A stretch of DNA of 64,000 bases from assembly GCA_015179045.1 (NCBI GenBank), contig WHUZ01000007.1, positions 1,786,501 through 1,850,500 on the forward strand. The letters are read 5' to 3'. Below are positions 1 to 10,224 of the stretch, in pieces. Each line of letters begins with the position of its first letter. Position 1 is the first letter of the stretch. A program made the translations under genes and the position numbers. The DNA comes from Kalaharituber pfeilii (lineage: Eukaryota; Ascomycota; Pezizomycetes; Pezizales; Pezizaceae). The notes beneath the pieces were generated by a model that made no database searches, was not told the DNA's origin, and saw nothing but the letters and a program-made list of their open reading frames with translations.

Positions 1-114
1 AGGGCGATGAAGTTGCAGGCGCAGCAGCAAGGGGTGGTAGGTGGGATGGTGGGAGGAGGGGTGGTAACGCAGGAGATGGCAATGGGGGCACCACCACCGT
101 ATGAGAAGAATTGA
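1..114 (+). CDS. C-terminal end of a gene cut by the window edge
   Basis: Frame 1 is open from base 1 to a TGA at 112-114 and encodes 37 residues rich in Gln, Gly, Val, Met and Pro, ending APPPYEKN. No family is recognisable. Low-complexity Q/G/P tails of this kind are common at the C-termini of fungal regulatory proteins, but that is only inference. A T-rich stretch follows, as expected of a 3' UTR. Confidence 0.4.
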   Translation, partial: RAMKLQAQQQGVVGGMVGGGVVTQEMAMGAPPPYEKN

Positions 115-595
115 GGGGGGGGTGGGGAGATGAAGTGAGGGGTCCGTGGATCTAGGGGGTCTAGAGGTAGGTTTTTTTGTTGGTTATGGGTTTACTTGTC
201 ATGAGTTGTGATTTATACTTGGAGGCTACTTGTTACATTATGTATCTGATATCCAATGGGTACGATTAGCATTGGGGTGGATGGATGGATTACTGCGAAT
301 GAGCTACGACTTTTGATTTTCGTTTTACCTGTTGCTTTTTTTCTGTTGCTTTTTTTCTGTTGCTTTTTCCCCTCTCTTCTTTCTTCTTGTTAAGGCGCTG
401 TTTGGTTGCAGTAGGTCGTATCAGATAGTTTAGACCTAGCATCGATATGAATAGCCAAGACGGGATACGATGTAAGAGGTGTAATTGGAACTGGGGAAGC
501 GTGTATTTACTACAATTTGACTACGTAACCACGGCTATGAAGTGCAAAAAAAATCGGGGATCTTGAAGGTTGTTTGCTAAACATTGTCATGGTGC

Positions 596-638
<43 letters not shown>

Positions 639-1284
639 TTTTAAGACCTCCAATGTCAAAAATTTGTCAATTGTCACAGTTATCACTTTGCAAATATTGG
701 CTCTGGAACAAATGTAGGGAACATGGCTGCCATGTAAAGTACTTCCGCAGGATGCTGTCAGTTTGCAAGAAAAATAGACCTCCTGTGAAGTGTGCATCTC
801 ATTGCAAACGCTAATGTCCACATTAGGAAGTTTATTGTGAAAATAAACAATATGGGGCTCTGCTACGTACTTCCATTCTGATTTTCAAATAGTACGTGAT
901 GTTCTTTAGGGTTGTGTTGGCGATGTCTGGTTTACTCGAGTGATGAGTATATGTTTATGGATTATTATTTTTTTTTATTTTATTTTGCAGGTTTCGTGGT
1001 ACTTTTCTTAATTGTTTTTTCTTTTTTTTTTGTTCGGGTTTAGAGGGGAGGTTTCCTAATTTATGTTTAGATGGGGGGTGTCGTAGGGGGAAAACATATG
1101 TATATGAGGATACTCGGATTACAGTAATTCTTAAAGAAAGTTGTTGGAGTTTAATTATCCCATAGAATAAATTAGGAAATATCAACAATCAAATTTGAAC
1201 AAATGAAATTAACTACTCTAAAAACAATTAAATAGAAAAAAAAAACAAGCAATCCCGACAACCTTCACACTAAACGTAATCCTC
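115..1284. other. Gene-free stretch with a 40-base poly-A run
   Basis: No coding region is supported here. The notable feature is an uninterrupted A40 run at 597-636. Such a run is expected from a retroposed tail, but I found no flanking target duplication. T-rich and G-rich tracts lie around 960-1080. Short open frames across the run are low-complexity artefacts. Confidence 0.5.
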
Positions 1285-2031
1285 CTATCCGACCGCATCC
1301 TTTTTCGCAACACCTCCATCACGCAAAGCGGCATACACACAATCCACTATAATTGAGAAGTCCCTCATCCATCTCTCTTGTTCTCTTCGCATCGTATCAA
1401 ATACAACCTCAATCCTGTTTGTCACCAAGAACGATCCATCACTGCCATCATAGCGCAACATTCGCCAAGTGACCCCTGTAGTCACAAAACCATATACCAT
1501 ACCTCCGTGATTGCTCTCACCCATATCTTTCATCGCCAGTAAACACTGGCCCATCGCTCTACCCAATGAATCCCTGTTCGCCTCAACAATAAAAATGTAC
1601 TTTTCTTGCATAATCTCAATCGCATCAGTTACGACAAACTCTTCATATTCGCCAGTCTCACCATCCCCAGACACCACCTGCTTTTCTCGGAATAGCTGTA
1701 CTGTTTCACGACCAGTTGTTTTGATAAACTCGTCGATAGTTGGAACGATAATAAATAAAACTAAGTCGTTGGCATTTGCTTCCACGAGGGTCTCATGCCC
1801 TCCAGCCCTCAGATATCGTACAAGCTCCCTATACACGTCGTCCTTGATTCTCTTAACTGGCTCTGAACCCTCCTTATAGCCGGCTAACGCCAACATCTCC
1901 TGGACTGTTACCGCGGTCGAATAGAGATGTTTCATTGTAGTCCCTATCCTCGTCTCCACATCTTTTTGGGAACTTGTTGAGTATGACGTTTTCCAGGGGA
2001 ACTTCCTCTTCTTGGTCTGACCGTCACTCAT
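1285..2031 (-). CDS. Hypothetical protein with PD-(D/E)XK nuclease-like core
   Basis: Single-exon frame of 248 codons. The frame is open further upstream, but the first ATG is at 2031. The N-terminus is basic (QTKKRKFPWK). The segment TDAIEIMQEKYIFIVEANR, then GQCLLAMKDM and GMVYGFVTTGVTWRMLRY, resembles the strand-helix pattern of restriction-endonuclease-fold proteins: an acidic residue, an E-x-[KN] strand, a Gln in the next helix, then a strand giving ..G..W.... . The usual Lys after the second acidic residue is Asn here (VEAN), so catalysis is doubtful. Fold assignment is inference from pattern only. Proteins of this look often sit in repeat-rich parts of fungal genomes. No intron is needed and no frameshift is seen. 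Confidence 0.6.
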   Translation of the reverse strand: MSDGQTKKRKFPWKTSYSTSSQKDVETRIGTTMKHLYSTAVTVQEMLALAGYKEGSEPVKRIKDDVYRELVRYLRAGGHETLVEANANDLVLFIIVPTIDEFIKTTGRETVQLFREKQVVSGDGETGEYEEFVVTDAIEIMQEKYIFIVEANRDSLGRAMGQCLLAMKDMGESNHGGMVYGFVTTGVTWRMLRYDGSDGSFLVTNRIEVVFDTMRREQERWMRDFSIIVDCVYAALRDGGVAKKDAVG

Positions 2032-2324
2032 TTCTAAAAACCCTACCAATCAGTCTCCATCGGTGTTAACTTACACAAACCAGATATAAACTCATCGACT
2101 AGCTCCAACCAAGTAACGATCAAGTACTGATTCGAACGCACCGGAGTGACTGGTGCAAAACCGACGCGAAAGTGAAAGGAACAGGGTGAGTGCTGAGTCG
2201 TAATAAACCTGCTGAGTCGTAATGGACGGAACGGAGCGAAGTGTAGGTGGAGCGTAGCGAGACCAGAGTGGGAGAAGTGAGGAGGACTAAGTTAAAACTT
2301 TATGCAACGGTAGTGGGAATACCT

Positions 2325-2481
2325 TAGCCTCGTCCCCACTAGTTAGTCATGTGACTTGCCAAAAACTGTAAATATCTTAACTCAAAATTTAAGCCTCACT
2401 CAAGATAATTCATTGCTTACTAATCAGATTTACTAGTGTGTTACGTGCCCAGGGACTAAAACCCGCCTGGGGACGAGGCTA
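2325..2481. mobile_element. 157-bp MITE with 14-bp TIRs and 9-bp target duplication
   Basis: The element begins TAGCCTCGTCCCCA and ends with its exact reverse complement. It is bracketed by perfect direct repeats GGAATACCT at 2316-2324 and 2482-2490. A 9-bp duplication is typical of Mutator-like transposases, though such short TIRs are unusual for that group. The interior has no coding potential. Confidence 0.8.
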
Positions 2482-2962
2482 GGAATACCTGAATATACAT
2501 ACTTGACCAAATACCTAGAGCCTCATGTTCTTCCTACCGTCTCGGCAAGTTTCCAGAAAGTATGGGATGTCTCAGATTATTATGTAGAGAATGGCACTGT
2601 CATATCAAAGCATACACCTTCACTTATGCATATGCACAGAGGAATGCTTGGCTATTATGCAATGTAAAAGTAATATGTGGAGACTCTCTCTGACTATAGA
2701 ATAGCAACATATACATAATTAGGGTATCTCTTGAAGTGCTGGCAGCACCGGCTAGTGTCTACTTGAGTGGAGAGATATGCAGGATGGAGTGAGAGGGCAT
2801 ATTAATATGAATATAAATCAGATACAGATGATAATATGTGATGAGATAAGTAATATCACCACTTCGAGTAATGACAAGCAATCTTGTCATAGCCCCCAGG
2901 ATGCTATACGCGAAAAAAAAGTAACGTTACCTGCTGGTATGCATAACAGCTATTGTCAGTTG

Positions 2963-3203
2963 TGTAAGAATGTAACTTCTCACCCCCGGTCAATGAGCTA
3001 AACCTCATTGGGTCAAAATTCAACTTTCCTTGTAGGGCTAGAATTCAAGTTGCCAAACAGAAGCGGATGCCGAAGGGGCGAGGAGATAAAAGGGTTTGTA
3101 TCTCGCCGGAGAGGTGTAGATAGTAGTAGAAGCAGATAGTAGAGCTCCCGAAGCTAATCGAGTGAGCACAATAAACTCTCTTCTCTCCATAAAAAACATT
3201 AGA
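2963..3203 (+). repeat. Solo LTR, copy A
   Basis: A 241-bp repeat starting TGTAAGAATGTA and ending ATTAGA, flanked by 5-bp direct repeats AGTTG (2958-2962 and 3204-3208). A TATA-like AGATAAAAG lies in the middle. It is homologous end to end with the copy at 58676-58970. The 5-bp duplication, TG start and promoter-like core fit a solo LTR; the parent element is not in the window. Confidence 0.8.
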
Positions 3204-3208
3204 AGTTG

Positions 3209-4664
3209 TACTAAATTCGAACTTTAATAGTCACCTTCGTTGTGGGCATTTAATCACGTGAGCTGTCTTCAAAGGCCCAACGTGCAACCGCAATTATCTT
3301 CTCTCTCCAAACAACTCAGCATTACAACGAGTATGTTACCGTTTCTACGATGATGTAGTAAATACGAGGGTGTAATTTAGGACAACCCTTGGTGCTTGAC
3401 CTTCGAGAGGGCAGCTCTTGCTGGCCATTCCTATAGTAAATCTTGCATGCCTTCCGTCTATTGTCTAACTTGCTATGATATTATGATGTTCAATCCCCAG
3501 CCACTGCCTCGTCTCATCTAGAGGTCCATTTAGTGACTCTGCTCCCAGAGGTCCGTCTTACATTGTCCTATCACCATGCCATCAGGTCCTTGCAATACAC
3601 ATCTGTGCTCGATACATATTTCATTGCCAGACTGTAACTATCGGTTGAACAGAGCCCTTAAGCATTTCTCAGGGACCGGCCATGCCTTGAAACTAGCATG
3701 CACAAAATATAGTTCACGCTTGGCCAGTTTCCATAGTCTCATGGTAGCATGCGCAAAATGGAAAAAACTTTGGACCTGTTGGCTAGCAAATCAACGTGGA
3801 AGTATCGCTCATGTGGTCTGCCATGTGGAATGCACTCAGAAACCGTGCCTGTGTACTCGAGTACATCTAAAGAGGTCACACGTTGCGGTTTCGTGCGCGT
3901 AACAAAAAGATATACAGCTCGCGTATGCTTAAGATCAGGTATTACAGCACACGTGTATTTCACCCCTCTACCTAAAACCGGATAGACTTCTTTTTTGGTC
4001 ACGTAACCTTGGAAAACACTTGATGTTAGACTTCTTACCGAAACTCCCGGGACTCTCAGGGTTGCAGTTGCCGGAAAGTGAATTAGGTTCCTTTGCTTTG
4101 CCACGCGGCCCACGCTGACATTGTATGGCATCAAGGCTTTACTTTAGTTGCTGGATCCATATGACGCGGAGTTGGGCTAAACAATCTATCATTGTTCCTG
4201 CGGACCCATTTAGCAGGGGGCGAAATGATTTACAGTAGTCCGTTTGCTATCTTGATTTGGACTAGTGATCCCAAATTTCGAGCATTAGGGTTTTCGCTCC
4301 CGCCAAACTGCGACTGCCGGCCTGAGCGGCGCTTCTCTCTCCGAGCTGCTTGATAGATCATCCCTAAGTGACACCCATTCTAGTCTTATTAGGCCGAATC
4401 AACTACCAAGTCCGAGGAGAGTAGATCATATCCACTGTATGATACTGTACCTCTCCACATATCCACATACCCACTGCCCTCAACTGGAAGCTGAATTCCC
4501 TAGGTCCACCGTTCCACCATGAACGCATACACACTTCACAGTATTGCAATGCTTCTGATCTGCTCCACTGCCTGTAGTCTGTACACTGCAGTTGCAGCAA
4601 TCAGCAGCGAATGTCCAGTAGGATGTGCGACTTCATCACAACCCTACATTGTCTTCTTGTATTC
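3209..4664. other. Stretch without a recognisable gene
   Basis: The longest frame is a 131-codon minus-strand one at 3739-4134, with no recognisable domain and competing frames on the other strand. I do not call it a gene. The last 150 bases become pyrimidine/CA-rich towards the promoter of the next gene. Confidence 0.4.
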
Positions 4665-4670
4665 TATAAA
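4665..4670 (+). promoter_or_regulatory. TATA box of the Asn-rich secreted protein gene
   Basis: TATAAA lies 149 bases upstream of the ATG at 4819. A CA/TC-rich leader (CACATTCACACATTCACAC) runs between them, typical of strongly expressed fungal genes. Confidence 0.55.
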
Positions 4671-4818
4671 GGCAGGCCATTTTCCCGTCTTAATCCTTCC
4701 TTCTCATCATCACAACACATCCATTTCGCAACTCACATTCACACATTCACACATTCACACCAATCGCTACAATCTATTACTACGAACGGCTAATAGTCAT
4801 TCCCTGCAATAACAAAAA

Positions 4819-6634
4819 ATGCAATTCACACCAACCGTCTTCACCACCCTCTTTGCCCTTGCTCTCACCGGCGCTCACGCCCTTCCCACTTCAGGCAATG
4901 AGCGCCGCGGATTCAATGGTTTCGACAATAACTTCAACGTCAACTCCAACAAGAACCAGAATGCGAATATCAATCTAAATGACATTAGTAACTTTGGCGG
5001 CCTTGGCGGACTTGGCGGCTTTGGTGGCGTCGGCGGCGTCGGCGGCTTTGAAGGCGGCTTTAACGGCGTCGGCGGAGCTTCCTTTGTAGGCAGCAGCTGC
5101 GGCGGTGGATTTGGCGGTTTCTGTGACAATAACAACAACTTTAATAATAACGTCAACACCAACATAAACAGCAACCAAAATAGCAACATCAATGACAACT
5201 TCGTTCATAACTTCGGCGGATTCGGCATCGTCAAGCGCTCTAACGGTAATGGAGTTGCTGGCACTGGCCTCCTCGGTGTGGGAAAGAACGTAAACAAAAA
5301 ACACCAACCAGAATATCAACATCAACCAAAATAATAATCTTAACCGCAACCGCTTCCACAAAGGCCACAAGCGTGAGGCTGAGCCTGAATCATTCATTAC
5401 CAAGCGAGATGCCATCGATAACTTCGAAGAAGAAACTGCTCCAGCTCCTGCCCCAGTTGGTTTCGATGGCTCTGGAGTCGCTAAGCGTGAAGCTGCTCCT
5501 AGCAGGGACTGCTACGGTTCCAACTGCCATAACTTCAATAATAGCTATAGCAGCTCATCCAGTAGGAATTCCAACAAAAACGTAAATGTCAACAAGAACA
5601 CGAATATCAACAAGAATGAAAACAAGAACAAGAACGTCAATGTTGACAAGGACGTTCACGAGAAACGATCTCCCGGCTTCGGGAATGGCTTTGGCGGGCT
5701 CCGCAACTTCAGTAATAACTTCAATATCAACCGCAACAAATCTCAGAACGCCAACATTAACATCGGGACTGCTCGGTTTGGTCATGGAAGGTTTGGGGGG
5801 GGAATTGGGCGTCGTGGATACGACGGTTATCAGTATGACAACAACTTTGATGTAAACAGGAACAGCAACCGTAACAATAACATCAACATCAACAAGAACG
5901 TGAACAAGAACGTCAATAAGAATCAGATCATCAACAAGAACTATGATACTGACTACCTCGAGAGCTATGCCGACGGAGTTGATACTACCGCCCCAGCCGC
6001 AGCCTACCCTGGCACAACCTACAGGCACATGCCCGCTGCTAACTACCAGACGTACGGGGCGGAAGCACCTGTTGACTACGCTTCTACCCCCGATAATATC
6101 AATTATGCCGCTGCCGCGCCAACCGTTGCTGCAGTCGAGAGCCCAGCTCCAGCCCAAGCCATTGCGCCCAAGTTCGCCGAGGCCACTGAATCCCAGGCTC
6201 CGGTTCCCAGTAACGCCTTCAGCAACTACAACAACTACGACACCAACGTCAATAACAACCAGAACTTGAACAACAGCAATAACAACTACAATGCAAACTA
6301 CAATACTGACGTTGACTACAACACCTATCAATCTGCACCAATCGACCATAGCCAATACACGTCCTTTGACACTGCTGGGGTCCATGAACTCCCAGCAGAG
6401 GGACAGCAGGCCGTTGCAGCAAATGACGCGGCGGCCAGCGCAAGTGCAGCTTCCAGCGCAAGTGCAAGCAACGCTGGAACCTCAAATGGATACCATGGAG
6501 GTGAGGGAGATGCGGCAAGTGCAGCGGCAGCAGCAGCAGCGGCAGGATCGGGAGCTGGAAACGAGGCGAGGAATGCCAGTACTGCCAGTGCTGCTAGTGC
6601 TGCTGGAGCCGGGAACTCAGTTGTTAGGGCTTAA
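4819..6634 (+). CDS. Secreted Asn/Gly-rich protein with Lys-Arg sites, frameshifted
   Basis: The first frame (4819-5334) starts with a clear signal peptide (MQFTPTVFTTLFALALTGAHA, cleavage likely after residue 21), then Asn-rich blocks built on N-x-N-K motifs and a GGLGG/GGVGG glycine block. It stops at 5334. In the next frame the same Asn-rich pattern continues without a stop to 6634, so one extra A in the A6 run at 5296-5301 would explain the break. The intact product would be about 604 residues. Lys-Arg pairs recur (VKRS, HKREAEPE, ITKRDA, VAKREAAP, HEKRSP). EA/AP dipeptides after two of them recall Kex2 then dipeptidyl-aminopeptidase trimming. Two Cys pairs occur (SSCGGGFGGFC and DCYGSNCHNF). 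The C-terminus is Ala/Ser-rich. Function unknown: a wall or matrix protein or a Kex2-processed repeat protein are both possible. Real mutation and sequencing error cannot be told apart. Confidence 0.7.
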
Positions 6635-7309
6635 GTTCTTTGTGCCCAGCAATAGAACCTTCGGTTCGTGAGGATAGAAAGGAAAGAGAGGATAGATAGG
6701 ACTGTAGGAGTTGCGGGCTTTGATTGTCATATATTTACAGTTGTATTACTAACGATTAACGAAAAAGGAGTAGATAAAAATGTGAGAAATGGGTATGGGG
6801 AGTGGAATATGGCGTTTTGAAATGCTTTTGGGATAAAGGGTAACAGGATCAGGTAGAGCGATAGAGGGGAGCAAATGATGGCGCGCTGGTGCTGTAGATG
6901 GGAAGAAATGATAAAGGAAGAGATGGGTAGATAGTTAGAAAGTAGCTAGATTTAGAATGAAATCATTTGTTTCTGCCTAAACTGGATAATCCTCCTGTTC
7001 TTCTGTGTGCCGAACGTTGACCTCCTCCATCCGATCGAATAGTTACTTGTGAACTAGCTGTGTTCTGGCCCACCGACTAACATTTTCCGGTTCGAATCGG
7101 CCGGCCCCGTGGAAAGCATATGGTGTTTTTCACGAGGCCGGCCCGGCCACGAACAGCTGGGCCAGTGACGACCATGAATGTACCCTATGTATATTTTTTG
7201 CATCCTTGCTCATTCACCACCCTGGGAGCTATCTTATATGATAAGAGTTAAGTAAAAACAAGATGCAGGAGAATATAGAATATGGAAGGATAAAACAGCA
7301 GTAACTGGT
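6635..7309. other. Gene-free stretch with a strong hairpin
   Basis: This is the 3' flank of the Asn-rich gene. A roughly 100-bp inverted structure at 7066-7168 has outer arms CTGGCCCA/TGGGCCAG and an inner stem of about 17 bp around a GCATATGGTGT loop, with GGCCGGCC on both sides. No coding sequence is seen. Confidence 0.5.
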
Positions 7310-8048
7310 TTCTCGAAAACAGAAAGAAATGGCTGCAGCTGAGCGAGCTACAAAAAAACACCATGGAGGAACTCACATGCGAGGCTGGGGCTGAGGAAGA
7401 TCTTTAGTTCATAAGATGGGAGGGTCTGAATACCAGAGGGGGGGTGGGTAGAAGGAGGTTCCAGCAGCAGATTTGAGCCACAGGTCTCTTCTGTTATACC
7501 TGACACCTCAGAAGGAGTTACTGTTACCACCCCTAGTGCTTTAACTACTACTACTTCAAGTCCCGGTATTCCTGAATCACCTGAGGAGTCCAGGAACACT
7601 GAAGATCAGTTAAGGTATAGAGATTAGCTCAGGAACATGAACTACTTCTATATATTTGAAGGTGCACTGCATCCTACATAATCTCTATATACAACTATTG
7701 ACTTTTAGTAAAAAGACCAGCACTGGATGGATAAGTATCACTGGTTTTCTGTATTATTTTCCTGATTTCGAGGACATTGAGCTATGCTATATACAGGAAG
7801 GGCTCAAATTAGGTGAATAATGATGAATTTGGTGGTAAATATTGAGATTTTGGTTTTTTCCTTAGTATGATGGCAAATTCTGATTCAGCGATGTCAAATT
7901 AGTATAATGTTGTGCAATTTCCTACGGTCGGAGGGTTGGTGCAACCAGACTAGCAATTTCCATAGTTACAATATATCCAAAATAGTAGTAGAGCGATGAT
8001 GAGGAGTGCCAAGAGAGTTGGGGCAGATCGTTACCATATTGGGCACGT
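7310..8048 (+). mobile_element. Single arm of a foldback element
   Basis: This stretch is closely similar, in the same orientation, to the right arm of the foldback element at 31931-33809 and inverted relative to its left arm. It ends at the same terminus (..GATCGTTACCATATTGGGCAC). The opposite arm is missing, so this is a deleted or solo arm. Its apparent 83-codon open frame recurs in the other arms only because the DNA is repeated. Confidence 0.75.
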
Positions 8049-8460
8049 CACAGGAGGACCTATTTATATTTGAGATCTTGGGTACAAAGAGAACAAGCAG
8101 TAACTGGCCTCCCGACCGTGAGGCCGTCCATACACCATGCCATACCTCCCCCCTAGTACCCCCTGCACTGATCCACTCCCGCTGTCCACTGCGTTCAATC
8201 TTCCACCATGCTACACATACTTATCATGCTATGCTGCCACCACGCTTGCTATACTTCATGACATGCATACTCATCATGCTTCTAAGTTAGGGGTGTCTGG
8301 TGTGGTTGCTGCCAAGGTGTAGCGAGGACCCAATGGAACGTAGTTGCCTAAGCCGAAATGGAACTATGCTATAAGAAGGGACGATTGCTGGCATTGACAT
8401 TAAGCGATCCAATGAATTTTTTTTCTGTAATGGTGCTGCGCTTTTTTCTTGGCGCTAGGC
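8049..8460. other. Gene-free stretch
   Basis: No supported gene. A short open frame at 8006-8290 has no recognisable features. Confidence 0.4.
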
Positions 8461-8677
8461 TCAGTACATAATAGATGTAGATATTTCCAAATAAGGAATG
8501 AAACAGCAAGTCACGTGTATTAACGTGATGTTCACATGACATCTAGAAGTATCAAGAGTAAAGAACATAGAGATTAGAAAATCTAGAATACATGATGTAT
8601 GGCAGATGAATACATGACGTATAGAAAAAACAGAACGTGGTGGAAAGACTGGATGTTGCACTATACCATTTTCAACA
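8461..8677 (-). repeat. 3' LTR of a copia element (partial)
   Basis: On the minus strand a purine run (AGAGAGAG) is followed by TGTTGAAAATGG, the usual start of a Ty1/copia LTR. The pol stop codon TGA (8672-8674) lies inside the first bases of the LTR, a common copia arrangement. The far end of the LTR is not clear. Confidence 0.6.
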
Positions 8678-9465
8678 CTCTCTCTTAGGCTGTAAACCGA
8701 GTATCTGTTTGGTGAATCTGTCATGTAAGTCTCTAGAAAGTCCTTTAGTTATGAGGTCAGCAGCATTCTCTCTAGTAGAAATGTAGCTAAGAGTGAAGCT
8801 GCCATCTGTTAGTCTTTTACGGACGAAATGGTAATGCATGTCAATGTGCTTCGTCCATTGATGTAGAATCGGATTTTCAGCGAGCTTGATACCTGCGCTG
8901 TTATCACAGTAAATATGCACTGGTATATTAAGTTTAGATTGTTGAAAGCCATGGATATACCAAAGGGCTTGCCGAGCAGTTAATGACAGTGCCATATATT
9001 CAGCCTCAGCTGTAGAAACAGACACAGACTGTTGCTTTTTAGATATCCATGAAATGGTACAGTCACCAAGGAAGAAGATGTATCCAGACCAAAAGCGGTG
9101 TGTGCCAAGGCAGTTGGCGAGAGAGGCATCTGAGAAAGCAGTAAGCCGAAGCTGTTGATTGTTGCCTTGGGTACGTGAGTACACGAGCCGGTAGTGGCCT
9201 GTATGGCTGACGCAGCGGAAAACATGTTTAACAGCTGCTTGGTGACTGGGAAGAGGGTGAGCAGAGAATTGAGAGAGGTATGAGACAGCATAAGCAAAAT
9301 CAGGGCGAGTGCAGGTCACCAGATACATTAAAGAACCAATCTCTCTATCTCTCTATCTCTGTATAACTTCCATGCCGAGTATCCATTGCAGTTCACTAAG
9401 CTTGCAGTGTGCTAAGAGGAAGTTAATAATGTTATCGTGGGCTTTGGGTTTACCTGCAAGTGTAA

Positions 9466-9660
9466 TTTTTTTTTTTTTTTTTTTTATATCATTAATCGCA
9501 TGCCGCCCTAAGGGCTATGGCGATGTTGTGCTAAAAATAAAAGAGAAAGTTAAAAACCACGACAGAAACATTCCCGCCTAAAAGCACCAATCCTAAACCC
9601 CCCTATCAGTTCTAACTACATCTAATGCCCGCGGACTTCTTCAATAGCGCGGGTGGAGTC
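9466..9660 (-). mobile_element. 195-bp non-LTR-derived insertion (SINE or truncated LINE)
   Basis: Perfect 13-bp target duplications CCTGCAAGTGTAA at 9453-9465 and 9661-9673 bracket the insert. Poly-T at the left marks the 3' end on the minus strand. Its tail reads CATCGCCATAGCCC..GGGCGGCATGCGATTAATGATAT then poly-A, a hairpin also found at the end of the LINE remnants at 11.5 kb and 30.4 kb. The 5' part lacks coding motifs, so it is either a SINE using the LINE tail or a 5'-truncated LINE. Confidence 0.8.
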
Positions 9661-10102
9661 CCTGCAAGTGTAAGGTCATCAACGTAGACAACCATAATGA
9701 GATTGGCCTTTTCAATACAGGGATCGAAGTGTGTAGATTTAAGGCCTTTCTTAGCAAGAACTGAAGCTAGTTTGGTATACTACTTGAGAGGAGCCTGTTT
9801 CAGTCCATAGAGTGCCTTTTAAAGATGAAGGACTTTGCCATCGAAGCCTAATCCTGGTGGTGGAGTCATCCAGATTTCCTTGCCTTCGCCTAAAGTTCCA
9901 TACAAGAATGCCAATTTGACATCTAGCTGACGTAGTTGAAGGCCAAGATGTGCGACGAATGCTATGACTAGGCGCAGGGAGTCATAAGGTGTGACTGGCG
10001 GAAATGTCTCATCATCATAGTCGATTCCAGACACTTGAGAGTATCCTTTTACAACTAGTCTGGCTTTGTAACGTTTAATGGAACCATTAGAACTCTGTAG
10101 AC

Positions 10103-10168
10103 GCCCTGCCATGGCGAATAGCTGCATGCGGGGTCACGTGATATTTGAAAAAAAAAAAAAAAAAAAAA
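10103..10168 (+). mobile_element. Micro-retroposon copy 1 (about 46 bp plus poly-A)
   Basis: Body GCCCTGCCATGGCGAATAGC..., then about 20 A, bracketed by perfect 14-bp repeats AGAACTCTGTAGAC (10089-10102 and 10169-10182). It interrupts copia RT. Same body as the insertions at 11103 and 51575. Confidence 0.85.
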
Positions 10169-10224
10169 AGAACTCTGTAGACCCATCTGCCGAATACAGT
10201 AGCTTTTCACCCTTTAGGAACTCA

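Noticed and set aside
510..821. Open frames on both strands across the poly-A run
   Set aside because: They consist largely of Lys or Phe runs read from A40 and have no other protein character.
3739..4134. 131-codon minus-strand frame
   Set aside because: No recognisable motif, overlapping frames of similar length on the other strand, no promoter or intron signals.
4519..4812. 97-codon frame with a hydrophobic start upstream of the Asn-rich gene
   Set aside because: It spans the TATA box and CA-rich leader of that gene, and its C-terminal part is low-complexity HTHSHIHT.
5555..6385. 276-codon Val/Ile-rich minus-strand frame
   Set aside because: Reverse reading of AAC/AAT-rich Asn codons gives Val/Ile runs; the plus strand has the signal peptide and repeats.
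7348..7599. 83-codon frame repeated at 32361-32612 and 33187-33378
   Set aside because: It recurs only because the foldback arms are repeated; no known domain.
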